The notes beneath the pieces are model-generated. The model was not told the origin of the DNA and did no database searches. It worked only from the letters and a program-made list of their open reading frames with translations. Below, piece by piece: positions 8,652-17,416 of a stretch of 59,621 nt of DNA. Source of the stretch: Desulfobacterales bacterium (GTDB lineage Bacteria > Desulfobacterota > Desulfobacteria > Desulfobacterales > JARGFK01). Each line of letters opens with the position of its first letter. Positions within the stretch are counted from its first letter, which is position 1. Both the position numbers and the translations under genes were made by a program. The DNA lies in contig JARGFK010000015.1 of assembly GCA_029211065.1 (NCBI GenBank), positions 1-59,621 on the forward strand. Direction: 5' to 3'.

Positions 8652-9989
8652 ATGAGTTGCAATAGTTGTATGGCCAGAGAGGAAGTTTTAAAATTTGTCA
8701 GAGATAATAATGTCAGTTTTATCCAGTTCTGGTTTACGGATGTTCTGGGCATGCTCAAAAGCTTTGCGGTGACACCCACCGAACTGGAGAGCGGCATGAT
8801 GGAAGGCATGGGGTTTGACGGCTCTTCCATTGAGGGATTTGCCCGGATAGAGGAAAGCGATATGATCGCCATGCCCGACCCGACCACATTTCAATTGCTG
8901 CCGTGGCGTCCGGAGGACAGACCGGTGGCCAGAATGTTTTGTGACATTATGAACCCGGATATGACCCCATACGAGGGGGACCCCCGCTATGTGCTCAAAC
9001 GGCTGTTAAATAAAATCGCCGAAAAAGGATATAAGATGTACGTCGGGCCGGAATTGGAATATTTTTATTTTAAAAGCGATGAAAACCCGGAAGGAATCGA
9101 TACCGGAGGATATTTTGACAGCCGGCCCCTGGACAAGGCCTCGGATTTGAGGCGCGAAACCATTTTTGCTTTGCAAAAAATGGGGATTCATGTGGAGTAC
9201 AGCCACCACGAGGTGGCGCCGAGTCAGCATGAAATTGACTTAAGGTACGGCGAGGCCCTGCAGATGTCCGACAAGACCATGACCTATCGGATCGTGGTCA
9301 AGGAAATCGCCAGGAAGCACGGCTGTTACGCCACGTTTATGCCCAAGCCGATTTTCGGTGAAAACGGCAGCGGCATGCACGTCCACCAGTCGCTGTTTAA
9401 GGGTGAGAAAAATCTGTTTCATGATGCCAACGACCCCTATCACTTATCCAAGATGGCCAAGGGATATATCGCCGGAATCATGAAACATGCCCGCGAAATT
9501 GTCGCCGTGACCAACCAGTGGGTCAATTCCTACAAACGCCTAGTCCCCGGGTATGAAGCGCCGGTATATATTTCATGGGCGCGGCGAAACCGATCGGCCA
9601 TGATCCGGGTTCCCATGTACAAGCCCGGAAAGGAATTGGCCACCCGGATCGAATTTCGCGCGCCGGATCCTGCCTGTAATCCCTATCTGGCTTTTGCCGT
9701 CATGCTGGCGGCCGGATTAAAAGGGATTGAAAATGAATATGAACTGCCCTCGCCGATTGAAGAAGACATTTACAGCATGAGTGAAAAAGACAAGAAAAAG
9801 AAAAAAATTATAACACTTCCGGGAAATCTTTATGAGGCTATTCTGGAAGTGGAAAAATCAAAAGTTGTCAGCGAGGCGCTGGGCCAGCATATTTTCAACA
9901 AGTTTGTGGAAAACAAGAAAATTGAATGGGATCGGTATCGCACCCATGTCAGCCAGTTTGAGATTGATAAATATCTTTCAATCACCTAA
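8652..9989 (+). CDS. glnA: Glutamine synthetase, type I
   Basis: A 445-aa glutamine synthetase that makes glutamine from glutamate, ammonia and ATP, a dodecamer in the cytoplasm. Signatures in order: FTDVLGMLKSF near the N terminus, MGFDGSSIEGF (beta-grasp end), GPELEYF (metal ligand), NGSGMHVHQSL (ATP site), and RNRSAMIRVP. The length (about 445, not 470) and absence of the NLYDLPPEE adenylylation loop put it in the GSI-alpha group, so control by GlnE adenylylation is not expected. AGGAGG lies 7 bases upstream of ATG. No nitrogen-regulatory gene sits beside it. Confidence 0.95.
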   Translation: MSCNSCMAREEVLKFVRDNNVSFIQFWFTDVLGMLKSFAVTPTELESGMMEGMGFDGSSIEGFARIEESDMIAMPDPTTFQLLPWRPEDRPVARMFCDIMNPDMTPYEGDPRYVLKRLLNKIAEKGYKMYVGPELEYFYFKSDENPEGIDTGGYFDSRPLDKASDLRRETIFALQKMGIHVEYSHHEVAPSQHEIDLRYGEALQMSDKTMTYRIVVKEIARKHGCYATFMPKPIFGENGSGMHVHQSLFKGEKNLFHDANDPYHLSKMAKGYIAGIMKHAREIVAVTNQWVNSYKRLVPGYEAPVYISWARRNRSAMIRVPMYKPGKELATRIEFRAPDPACNPYLAFAVMLAAGLKGIENEYELPSPIEEDIYSMSEKDKKKKKIITLPGNLYEAILEVEKSKVVSEALGQHIFNKFVENKKIEWDRYRTHVSQFEIDKYLSIT

Positions 9990-10021
9990 ACCCTGCAGTT
10001 GCATAAAAAACATGACAAGGT

Positions 10022-10378
10022 ATGAAAAGATTAATGACGAAATCATACAGACAAACAGCAACAAAAATGTCTGCGAAAAAGGAAACAGCGGATAGAAGCG
10101 ACCATTTCCGGCTGAGGGGCTGCATCTTGAAAATGCTTTATGGGATGTTCAGGGAGCACCCCTATGCCCAGGCAGAGCCGGGCCAGATCATGGAATTATG
10201 CCGGACAGATGTAAAGGAACTAAACTGGAACCTGGTTTATTTGGAAAAGTGCGGATACCTGGAACTCGGCCGGTCCTTTGAGAGCCCTCCTTTTATCGCC
10301 TGTTCGGTGGCATTAACGGCGCAGGGGATTGATTTGGTTGAAAATGAGGATGAATATGGCTTGCGCTTTCCTTGCTGA
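10022..10378 (+). CDS. Small protein of unknown function, possibly winged-helix
   Basis: A 118-aa (or 103-aa from the ATG at 10067) basic-then-acidic protein that starts shortly after glnA. The core, FRLRGCILKMLYGMFREHPY, followed by an ELCRTDVKELNWNLVYLEKCGYLELG section, has the helix-turn-helix-then-wing look of a small winged-helix domain. It ends with two cysteine-free acidic stretches and FPC. I do not recognise the family. Position and strand suggest it could be co-transcribed with glnA. Start choice is uncertain: only a weak AAGG precedes 10022. Confidence 0.5.
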   Translation: MKRLMTKSYRQTATKMSAKKETADRSDHFRLRGCILKMLYGMFREHPYAQAEPGQIMELCRTDVKELNWNLVYLEKCGYLELGRSFESPPFIACSVALTAQGIDLVENEDEYGLRFPC

Positions 10379-10468
10379 TGGAAAGGCCGGAGGGTTTTTA
10401 TCACCGATTGACCATTTCCCCCAGTAAGGGCTCCCTGTTTATATCGGTGAATTGAAAAGGATAGTTCG

Positions 10469-10837
10469 TTAACCTTTTTCAAATGGTTTACCGCATTCCT
10501 TGCAGCGGCCGTCCGGTCCGATGACCCCGATACAGCTTTCATCGCTGCAAAGCGTCCGGCTTTCCCAGTCGCTGTCCGGTTGTGAATCAGCCGATTGCGC
10601 CGTAGCAGGTTTTTCCGAAGCATCGGCCGTTTCTTCAGGTTCGGTTTCATCCGGCTCAATATCATCCGGTGGGACGGCTTCCCCATCCGGAACACTTACC
10701 TTAGAGAAATCGCCCTCGAATTTTTTGCCGCATTCCTTACAGCGGCCGTCCGGCCCGATGACGCCGATACAATTCTCGTCACTGCAAAGGGTTCGGTTTT
10801 CCCAGTATTGATCGGTCTGCGAGTTGTCTTTTGCCAT
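10469..10837 (-). CDS. Two-repeat zinc-ribbon-like protein
   Basis: The 122-aa protein has two nearly identical modules: residues 14-40 (NRTLCSDENCIGVIGPDGRC then KECGKKFEG) and 92-119 (SRTLCSDESCIGVIGPDGRC then KECGKPFEK). Each holds four cysteines (C-x4-C, then C-x2-C), a probable treble-clef or ribbon zinc site. An acidic, proline-rich linker of about 50 residues (PPDDIEPDETEPEETAD) joins them. I know of no assigned function; it may be a binding or scaffold protein. It stands alone on the minus strand, with SD-like AGAAGGG upstream of the ATG. The module duplication is also visible in the DNA. Confidence 0.7.
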   Translation of the reverse strand: MAKDNSQTDQYWENRTLCSDENCIGVIGPDGRCKECGKKFEGDFSKVSVPDGEAVPPDDIEPDETEPEETADASEKPATAQSADSQPDSDWESRTLCSDESCIGVIGPDGRCKECGKPFEKG

Positions 10838-11029
10838 GAAGCCCTTCTTTTGTTGATCTCGAATGTAAATGTTGCCGACCTTATAGCTTAAATTTTCAAC
10901 CGTGTCAAAAAAAGGTTGTTTAATTCTGCCGGTGATTGGACAACCCTCAAAAGAACCTGTTTTCCAGCTCCAAATATTCCCGAATATCCTTTAGGGGTAT
11001 TTCAGGCGCCGTTGAAAATGATTTATGGC

Positions 11030-11962
11030 TCAAAGCGCCTGATTGTTCCGAAGCCGCCCGGCAACGGCAACCCATTTTTCCTGGACAGCCGTATCCAGGA
11101 TTTCAAATCCCAGTGTTTCCATTTTCGATAAAATCAGCTCTTTGTTTTCTTCAATTATTCCGGAACAAACGAAAACCCCCCCGTCTTTCAGAATATTGCG
11201 GATCTGATCCAGCAGCCTGATTATTGCTTCGGTCAGGATATTGGCGGCAACAAAGTGAAATTTTTCATGGACGGTTTCCGCCAGATCCCCTGCAAAAACA
11301 TCAAATTTTTCCGGATCGATGTGATTCAGCAACAGATTTTTTCCGGCGATTTCAACGGCAAGGACATCATTGTCAATTCCGATTAACCTTTCAGCCCCCA
11401 GCTTGGCAGCGGCTGCCATTAAAATACCGGATCCGGTTCCGACATCCAGGAATGCGTCCCCCTTTTGCAGATGGGTTTCAATCATCTGTAAACACAGACT
11501 TGTGGTGGGGTGGGTGCCGGTTCCAAATGCCATGCCGGGATCTATTTCTAAGATAATATCATCCGGGTGGGAAACATATTCCCGCCAGCTGGGTTTAATA
11601 ACGATTTTCCGGCCGATTTTTTGGGGCCAGAAGTACGCCTTCCATGATTCAGCCCAGTCTGTTTCATCAATATCCCGGCAAACGATTCGGCTTTGGATAT
11701 GAAATTGACGGGCCAATTCAAGCAGCTTTGTATTTATAAAATCCATGCTGCCGGGTAGGTTTTCTGTTTTTGGCAAATAAGCGCTGACGGCATTCACGCG
11801 GGGTAATGGAAGGTCTCCGGGACCATTTGGGGAAAGGGGCATATCGGCATCTTCCAAGACAACACCCGAGAGGCCGAGGTCATAAAAAATATTTGAAATC
11901 AGGTCGGCTGCGAGTTCCTTGTCTGTGGAATCAAAAATGACTTTTATTTCAGACCATTTCAT
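11030..11962 (-). CDS. prmA: Ribosomal protein L11 methyltransferase
   Basis: A 310-aa SAM-dependent methyltransferase that trimethylates ribosomal protein L11. The N-terminal substrate-binding domain (KWSEIKVIF) is followed by the Rossmann methyltransferase domain with FGTGTHPTTSLCL (PrmA signature), DVGTGSGILM (SAM motif I) and VAANILTEAII (the NxL-type motif IV). Length is typical. The start overlaps the upstream radical SAM gene by 14 bases, so the two are probably translated in a coupled way. Confidence 0.92.
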   Translation of the reverse strand: MKWSEIKVIFDSTDKELAADLISNIFYDLGLSGVVLEDADMPLSPNGPGDLPLPRVNAVSAYLPKTENLPGSMDFINTKLLELARQFHIQSRIVCRDIDETDWAESWKAYFWPQKIGRKIVIKPSWREYVSHPDDIILEIDPGMAFGTGTHPTTSLCLQMIETHLQKGDAFLDVGTGSGILMAAAAKLGAERLIGIDNDVLAVEIAGKNLLLNHIDPEKFDVFAGDLAETVHEKFHFVAANILTEAIIRLLDQIRNILKDGGVFVCSGIIEENKELILSKMETLGFEILDTAVQEKWVAVAGRLRNNQAL

Positions 11963-13265
11963 AGAAAGTCTCTTTGGGGGGATTAAAATACCCGTATTTC
12001 AGTTTCGGAAATTGCGTTTTGATTTTGCCTAACACCATTTTGATGCCGAGCGGATGACTGTTATTAGATATTTTATTCATTAATCTTATATACTTAACCG
12101 GATCTATATTTAAGTTGCGCCACTGAATCAGATCAACAGGATGGCTATTTAAAAAAGAGACCAATGCATGGATTTCCTCGGGCGAATCCGTAAATCCCGG
12201 ACAGTTTAAATAATTTATTGAAACGAACTTTCCCATCCGTTTGGCAAGGTCGATGCTTTCAACGACGTCGGCAAACCGGTACGTTCTCGGTCGAAAATAG
12301 CCCGTATAGCAGTTTTCCCTGACGCTGTTCATGCTGACGCGGACGCTATCAAGCCCGATATTGAATAATTTTAAGAGAGTATCGGGCCGGCTGCCGTTGG
12401 TATTCATGTTAATGGTGCCCTTGTCCGTGCGGGCGCGAATGCTTTGGATGGCCGGCCCGATAACATCTGCGGCCAGTAAGGGGTCGCCTTCGCACCCTTG
12501 CCCGAAACTAAGGATGGGGTGTTTGGCATTGCGGATGTGTTCCAGCGCCAAAGCCGAAATCTCTTCGGGTTGCGGCGTAAACTTTATGCGCTCCTGACAA
12601 TTTGATACAATTCCCTCCCCCTGCAACGATATACAGCCGACACAGCGGGCGTTGCATGTGGTGGCGGTTGGCAGCGGGGCTTCATATCGACCTAAAAAGA
12701 AATTTTTTGCAGCCGGGCATCCATATGTCATGGCACAGTTTTCCAAGTGTTCCCGCAGTCGGTTGGCCGGAAGACGCTGCTGCATCCGGTGTATACCGGC
12801 TTCAACTTTTTGTATCGGCATTAATCTGAGGTCCTGCCTTCTTTCCTTGTCAACACAAATGGCTGCGGATCTGAACCCTTTCTGGTGCCATCCGACAGCA
12901 CCGTAGGAAAACAGGGGGAGCCCGACGGGATTTCTTTGTTCTTTAAAGGCGCTGACATAGGTTATGATGAATCCCGGGGAATTAAAGGCGGCAACCGGAC
13001 AAATCGTTTCCCCGGGCCTGTAAGGATTTTCCGCCAGTGATTCAATCTTACGGGTAAGCAGGTTGTACACAATGGGATTTCTGTCCGGAAGAAACATCAG
13101 TTCGGTGCCATAAGGAAGGGGGACGGTTTCTTCAACAGACAGGGGAACTTGCAGCTTGCCGGCCATGCCGACTGCGGCGTAACCGTCGAGTTCAAAGATT
13201 TCACCTTCTGAATTGGCTACTACGGCAGTCAGAAAGCGGGCCTTTATATTTTCGTATTTTTTCAT
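11949..13265 (-). CDS. Radical SAM protein of unknown substrate
   Basis: A 438-aa radical SAM enzyme. The cluster motif CNARCVGC (Cys 204, 208, 211) lies in the middle of the protein, after a 200-residue N-terminal extension (GYAAVGMAG, PLPYGTELMFLPDR). The TIM-barrel half follows, with SFGQGCEGDPLL and NMNTNGSRPDTL, where a SAM-binding GEP-type motif and a later strand are expected. I recall this architecture from Desulfobacterota genomes without a known reaction. It overlaps prmA by 14 bases, hinting at a role tied to translation or protein modification, but that is only context. Confidence 0.75.
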   Translation of the reverse strand: MKKYENIKARFLTAVVANSEGEIFELDGYAAVGMAGKLQVPLSVEETVPLPYGTELMFLPDRNPIVYNLLTRKIESLAENPYRPGETICPVAAFNSPGFIITYVSAFKEQRNPVGLPLFSYGAVGWHQKGFRSAAICVDKERRQDLRLMPIQKVEAGIHRMQQRLPANRLREHLENCAMTYGCPAAKNFFLGRYEAPLPTATTCNARCVGCISLQGEGIVSNCQERIKFTPQPEEISALALEHIRNAKHPILSFGQGCEGDPLLAADVIGPAIQSIRARTDKGTINMNTNGSRPDTLLKLFNIGLDSVRVSMNSVRENCYTGYFRPRTYRFADVVESIDLAKRMGKFVSINYLNCPGFTDSPEEIHALVSFLNSHPVDLIQWRNLNIDPVKYIRLMNKISNNSHPLGIKMVLGKIKTQFPKLKYGYFNPPKETFYEMV

Positions 13266-13491
13266 TAGTTGAAACAGGTATCATAAATTAGGACGTATTT
13301 AAACAGCCATTCTAAGAAAGTCTTGCAATAACATACCGATCTGAGCTAAAGAAGAGGCGATCATTAACAAATGGCGCCTTTTCCAAAAGGCTATTTCTAT
13401 GTTTCTGTATTTTCAGCGCTGTTTAAAAATGATTCTGAATTTAGAACGGGAAAAAAACTTTATTGATGGGAATACGAGCATACAAACGGGA

Positions 13492-14382
13492 ATGGATATA
13501 AATTTTCAACAAAGGACCCTTGCCCAAAAAGCGGTCTGTTCAGGCATCGGCCTTCATTCGGGTAAAAACGTAAACCTGACGATTAAGCCGGCTCCCGTAA
13601 ACCACGGGATTAAATTCATACGTACGGACCTTCCAGACAGCCCAAGTATTTCAGCCCATTTTAATATGGTTGTCGATACAAGCCTGGCAACGGTCATCGG
13701 CTATAATGGATTCATCGTTTCGACCATTGAGCATTTAATGGCCAGTTTTGCCGGGCTTTCCATAGATAACGCCATTGTTGAGATCGATTCTTATGAAGTC
13801 CCGATAATGGATGGGAGTGCCGAACCATTTACCGCCATGATAAAATCGGGCGGGATTCAAGAGCAGTTCAGCCCCAGGTTTTTCTTTGTGATTAAGGAGC
13901 CGATTGAGCTGAAAGAGGATGGAAAATCAGTCGGCGTCTACCCGGATTCAACATACAAGATCACCTGTACGATTGAGTACAACCACCCATTGATAAAAAA
14001 ACAATCTTTTTCCATCAACCTATCGAACCAGGTTTTTGAAGGTGAGATTTGCAGGGCCAGGACATTCGGCTTTTTAGAAGAACTCGAACATATGCAACGC
14101 TACGGACTTGCCCGGGGCGGATCCCTGGAAAATGCGGTTGTGATAGACAAAGAACATATCATTAACGCGGAGGGGTTGCGTTTCCAGGACGAATTCGTAC
14201 GCCATAAAATCCTGGACTGTATCGGGGACTTTTCTTTATTGGGCATGCCCGTTCTCGGGCATGTGATCGTCAACAAGTCCGGCCATGCCTTCAACCATGC
14301 CTTCCTGAAAGAATTTTTTAATCGAAAACAATCCTGGGAAACCCGAATCATCCGGGACAAGAATGACCTTCCCGCCATTTAA
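13492..14382 (+). CDS. lpxC: UDP-3-O-acyl-N-acetylglucosamine deacetylase
   Basis: A 296-aa zinc amidase, the committed step of lipid A synthesis in the cytoplasm. Signatures: QRTLAQKAVCSGIGLHSG at the start, STIEHLMASFAGL (first zinc His), GGSLENAVV, and HKILDCIGDFSLLG (second His and Asp ligands). The frame is open further up to 13399, but the family starts at about MDINFQQRTL, so I chose the ATG at 13492, giving normal length. It shows that the host builds an LPS outer membrane. It stands alone on the plus strand. Confidence 0.93.
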   Translation: MDINFQQRTLAQKAVCSGIGLHSGKNVNLTIKPAPVNHGIKFIRTDLPDSPSISAHFNMVVDTSLATVIGYNGFIVSTIEHLMASFAGLSIDNAIVEIDSYEVPIMDGSAEPFTAMIKSGGIQEQFSPRFFFVIKEPIELKEDGKSVGVYPDSTYKITCTIEYNHPLIKKQSFSINLSNQVFEGEICRARTFGFLEELEHMQRYGLARGGSLENAVVIDKEHIINAEGLRFQDEFVRHKILDCIGDFSLLGMPVLGHVIVNKSGHAFNHAFLKEFFNRKQSWETRIIRDKNDLPAI

Positions 14383-14519
14383 TCAAAATCGCTTGCCATT
14401 TAAGGGCCTATCAGTTATTAATTATCTGAAAAAATGAAAAATAGGATTGTTGCAGCATAAACAGTTTTGTCCCCTATGAATTAGCTTGTACTGCAACCCA
14501 AACAATACTTATTGATGAT

Positions 14520-15089
14520 ATGATGTCAGGCCTGCGAAAGAAATATTGTGTATTGGTTTTAGTATGTTATATGCTGTTTCCCTGCAATTCTTTCGCACAG
14601 GACGCAGCCTTGACGAATGTCATCGTAACCAATACCCGTGACGATCTTTTGGTTTACCTGACGGTTGAAGGCGCCTTCAGGGAAAAAATGAAAAAAGCGA
14701 TTTTAAGTGGCGTTCCCACCACGTTTTCATTTTTTATTCAACTATACCGTGTTCGTAATTTTTGGACTGATAAAGAGATCGTAGAAATAGACATCACCCA
14801 TACGGTTAAGTATAATAATCTGAAAAAAGAGTTTGTGATAACTCGGTCGTGGGAAAATAATCAGCCTATTGTCACAAAATCGTTTATAGAAGCTCGAAAG
14901 TTAATGTCTGAGATTGACAGCTTGAAGGCCGTACCGCTCAGCCGGTTGGAAAAAGGCAGCCAGTATCAGATCAGGGCAAAAGCTCAACTCAGCAAACTCA
15001 CTCTCCCTTTTTATCTGCATTATGTTCTTTTCTTTGTTTCGTTATGGGACTTTGAGACCGATTGGTATACAATAGAGTTCATTTATTAA
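14520..15089 (+). CDS. DUF4390 exported protein
   Basis: A 189-aa protein with a signal peptide (hydrophobic VLVLVCYMLFPCNSFAQ, cleavage probably after FAQ) and one DUF4390 domain, seen here as TNTRDDLLVYLTVEGAF and the closing FVSLWDFETDWYTIEF. Its function is not known. This family commonly sits directly in front of NtrY-type kinases, as here, with 35 bases to the kinase start, so it may be a periplasmic partner of that sensor. That role is inference from context. Confidence 0.85.
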   Translation: MMSGLRKKYCVLVLVCYMLFPCNSFAQDAALTNVIVTNTRDDLLVYLTVEGAFREKMKKAILSGVPTTFSFFIQLYRVRNFWTDKEIVEIDITHTVKYNNLKKEFVITRSWENNQPIVTKSFIEARKLMSEIDSLKAVPLSRLEKGSQYQIRAKAQLSKLTLPFYLHYVLFFVSLWDFETDWYTIEFIY

Positions 15090-15124
15090 AAGCCAATCAC
15101 TATTTCTTTCTCGCCAAATTTAAG

Positions 15125-17359
15125 ATGAAAAATAACATCGCCGAAAAAACAAAATTAAATATCCCGCAAAGCGAACGCCGGCGGCGAAAACGGGAAAGTA
15201 TTCTCATTGTCGTTATTCTTGTTGTTGTTGCGTTATTGACGTTTGCAGAAAACCGCATCATTCATTTCGGCACAGATATCCCGATTTCAAATACCATTTT
15301 GATGTTCATCCTGATCAATATTAACCTATTGTTACTGATATTGTTAATATTTCTTGTTTTCCGCAATGTGGTAAAGCTCCTCTATGATAGAAAACGGAAG
15401 GTGATGGGGGCCAAGCTCCGGACCCGACTTGTGGTGGCCTTTATCACGCTGACACTGTTGCCGACGATTATACTTTTTTTCTTTTCGATCAATTTTATTA
15501 CCAACAGCATTGAGTTCTGGTTCAATGTCCCGGTTGAGCAGTCTCTGCTGAATTCTTTACAGGTCGGCCGAAGCCTGTACCGGCATATTGAGGAGAACAA
15601 CCAGTTTTTTATAGAAAGAATCGCCTATCAGGTGAATGCAAAAAAACAGTTGGGCGTTCAAAAGAGAAAGGCACTTTCCCGATACATTCAAATTGCCCAG
15701 CGCGCATTCAACCTGGATGCCATTGAGGTGTATTCATCAAATTCCCAGCGCCTTACCTTTGCGATCTCTTCGGATTTGGAAGCAGAGGGCCTGACAGCCA
15801 TTTCAGCGAATGATCTCCAGAAAGACTTTGAATCGGAAAAAAGCAGAACCATTTCTGAAACCCTTGAAATCGGTGAATTGATCCGAACCATCGGCACCAT
15901 ACCGTTTGGTCAGCCGCATCGGGATGCAGAAGGGTTTGTAGTTGTTACTATTTTAATTCCGCCGAACCTCTCGGAAAATATGGATTCAATTGCAAGAGGT
16001 TTTGAAGAGTACCAGCAGATAAAACTCTTAAAAGAACCTATTCAGATAACCTATTATATTACGCTGTCGATTGTTGCACTCCTGGTCCTTTTCTGTGCGG
16101 TTTGGTTCGGTTTTTATTTTGCAAAATCAATAAGTGTACCCATCAAGGAATTGGCAGAAGGAACCCGGCGGGTTGCCGAAGGGGACTTGGGTTTTAGCAT
16201 CGGCCAGGTAGGCGATGATGAAATTGGAAGCCTGGTTGATTCTTTCAATAAAATGACCCGGGATCTGCGAACCAGCAGAGAGCAACTGGAACTGTCGGCC
16301 CGTATGCTTCGCCAGCAGAATATTGAAATTGAAGAGCGGCGGCGCTATATGGAGATTGTTTTAAAAAATGTTTCCACAGGCGTCGTGACCTTGGATTCGC
16401 GCGACTTTATCACGACCATGAACACTTCAGCGGAAAAAATGCTGAATTTAAAGGCCGCAGAAATCCTGAATAAAAATATTAAAACACTCTTAAAGGGTCA
16501 GCACCTGCGCCTTGCGGAGGGAATCCTGCAAAGCCTGAATGACTCGATGGATGACGCCATTGAACTGCCGCTGGGGTTGACGATAGAGGGTCGACCGCGC
16601 AGCTTTATCGTATATGTAAACAGCCTCAAGGACGACGCCGGAAACCCCATTGGCATCGTGATGGTTTTTGATGATCTGACCGAACTGGAAAAAGCCCAGC
16701 GCATGGCTGCCTGGAGGGAGGTCGCCCGTCGAATTGCCCATGAAGTCAAAAATCCGCTGACGCCGATAACGCTGTCAGCCCAGCGGTTGAAAAGAAAATA
16801 TGCCACCCAGTTCAAAGAGCCGGTATTTGATGAATGTATCCGTATGATCATTGATCATGTCGAAATAATACGAAATCTTGTTAATGAGTTTTCATCCTTT
16901 GCAAGGTTTCCGGCAGCAAATCTTCAACCCTGCGAACTGCCGCCTATTATTGAAGAGACGGTTGCTCTCTATAAAGAGGGTCATCAAACGATAAATTTTA
17001 ATCTGACAGTAGCCCCTAAAATCCCAGTGCTCAATATGGATCGTCAGCAAATCAAACGGGCAATGATTAATCTGATTGATAATGCCATCGGGGCGATAAA
17101 AAATTCCGGTGATATTCATATAACTTTAACGTACGAGTCCGGTACTAAAATAGTCCGGCTCGAAGTGGTCGATAATGGAAGCGGTATTTCCGATGAGCAG
17201 AAAGCCCGCCTCTTTGAACCCTATTTTTCCACTAAAAAGGCGGGGATGGGCCTGGGGCTGACAATCGTAAGCTCGATTATTGCTGATCACAATGGCAGGA
17301 TACGGGTAGAGGATAACCAACCCAGAGGGGCAAGGTTTATTATCGAGCTGCCGGCCTGA
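15125..17359 (+). CDS. NtrY-like membrane sensor histidine kinase
   Basis: A 744-aa kinase: two N-terminal membrane helices (about residues 22-40 and 55-80), a third near 105-130, a sensory region, another helix near 320-345, a HAMP domain (ISVPIKELAEGTRRVAEGDL), a PAS domain (about 430-540), HisKA with the phospho-acceptor His in RRIAHEVKNPLTPI, and the ATPase domain (NLIDNAIGAI, DNGSGI, GMGLGLTIV). The frame is open from 15062, but ATG 15125 fits the family. It is the sensor partner of the NtrX-like regulator 57 bases downstream. NtrY proteins respond to nitrogen or redox state in other bacteria; the signal here is unknown. Confidence 0.88.
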   Translation: MKNNIAEKTKLNIPQSERRRRKRESILIVVILVVVALLTFAENRIIHFGTDIPISNTILMFILININLLLLILLIFLVFRNVVKLLYDRKRKVMGAKLRTRLVVAFITLTLLPTIILFFFSINFITNSIEFWFNVPVEQSLLNSLQVGRSLYRHIEENNQFFIERIAYQVNAKKQLGVQKRKALSRYIQIAQRAFNLDAIEVYSSNSQRLTFAISSDLEAEGLTAISANDLQKDFESEKSRTISETLEIGELIRTIGTIPFGQPHRDAEGFVVVTILIPPNLSENMDSIARGFEEYQQIKLLKEPIQITYYITLSIVALLVLFCAVWFGFYFAKSISVPIKELAEGTRRVAEGDLGFSIGQVGDDEIGSLVDSFNKMTRDLRTSREQLELSARMLRQQNIEIEERRRYMEIVLKNVSTGVVTLDSRDFITTMNTSAEKMLNLKAAEILNKNIKTLLKGQHLRLAEGILQSLNDSMDDAIELPLGLTIEGRPRSFIVYVNSLKDDAGNPIGIVMVFDDLTELEKAQRMAAWREVARRIAHEVKNPLTPITLSAQRLKRKYATQFKEPVFDECIRMIIDHVEIIRNLVNEFSSFARFPAANLQPCELPPIIEETVALYKEGHQTINFNLTVAPKIPVLNMDRQQIKRAMINLIDNAIGAIKNSGDIHITLTYESGTKIVRLEVVDNGSGISDEQKARLFEPYFSTKKAGMGLGLTIVSSIIADHNGRIRVEDNQPRGARFIIELPA

Positions 17360-17416
17360 GACCTGCGTAATATTTCGATGCAAAATGCGATCGATTAAGA
17401 AAAGGAATCACAACCT

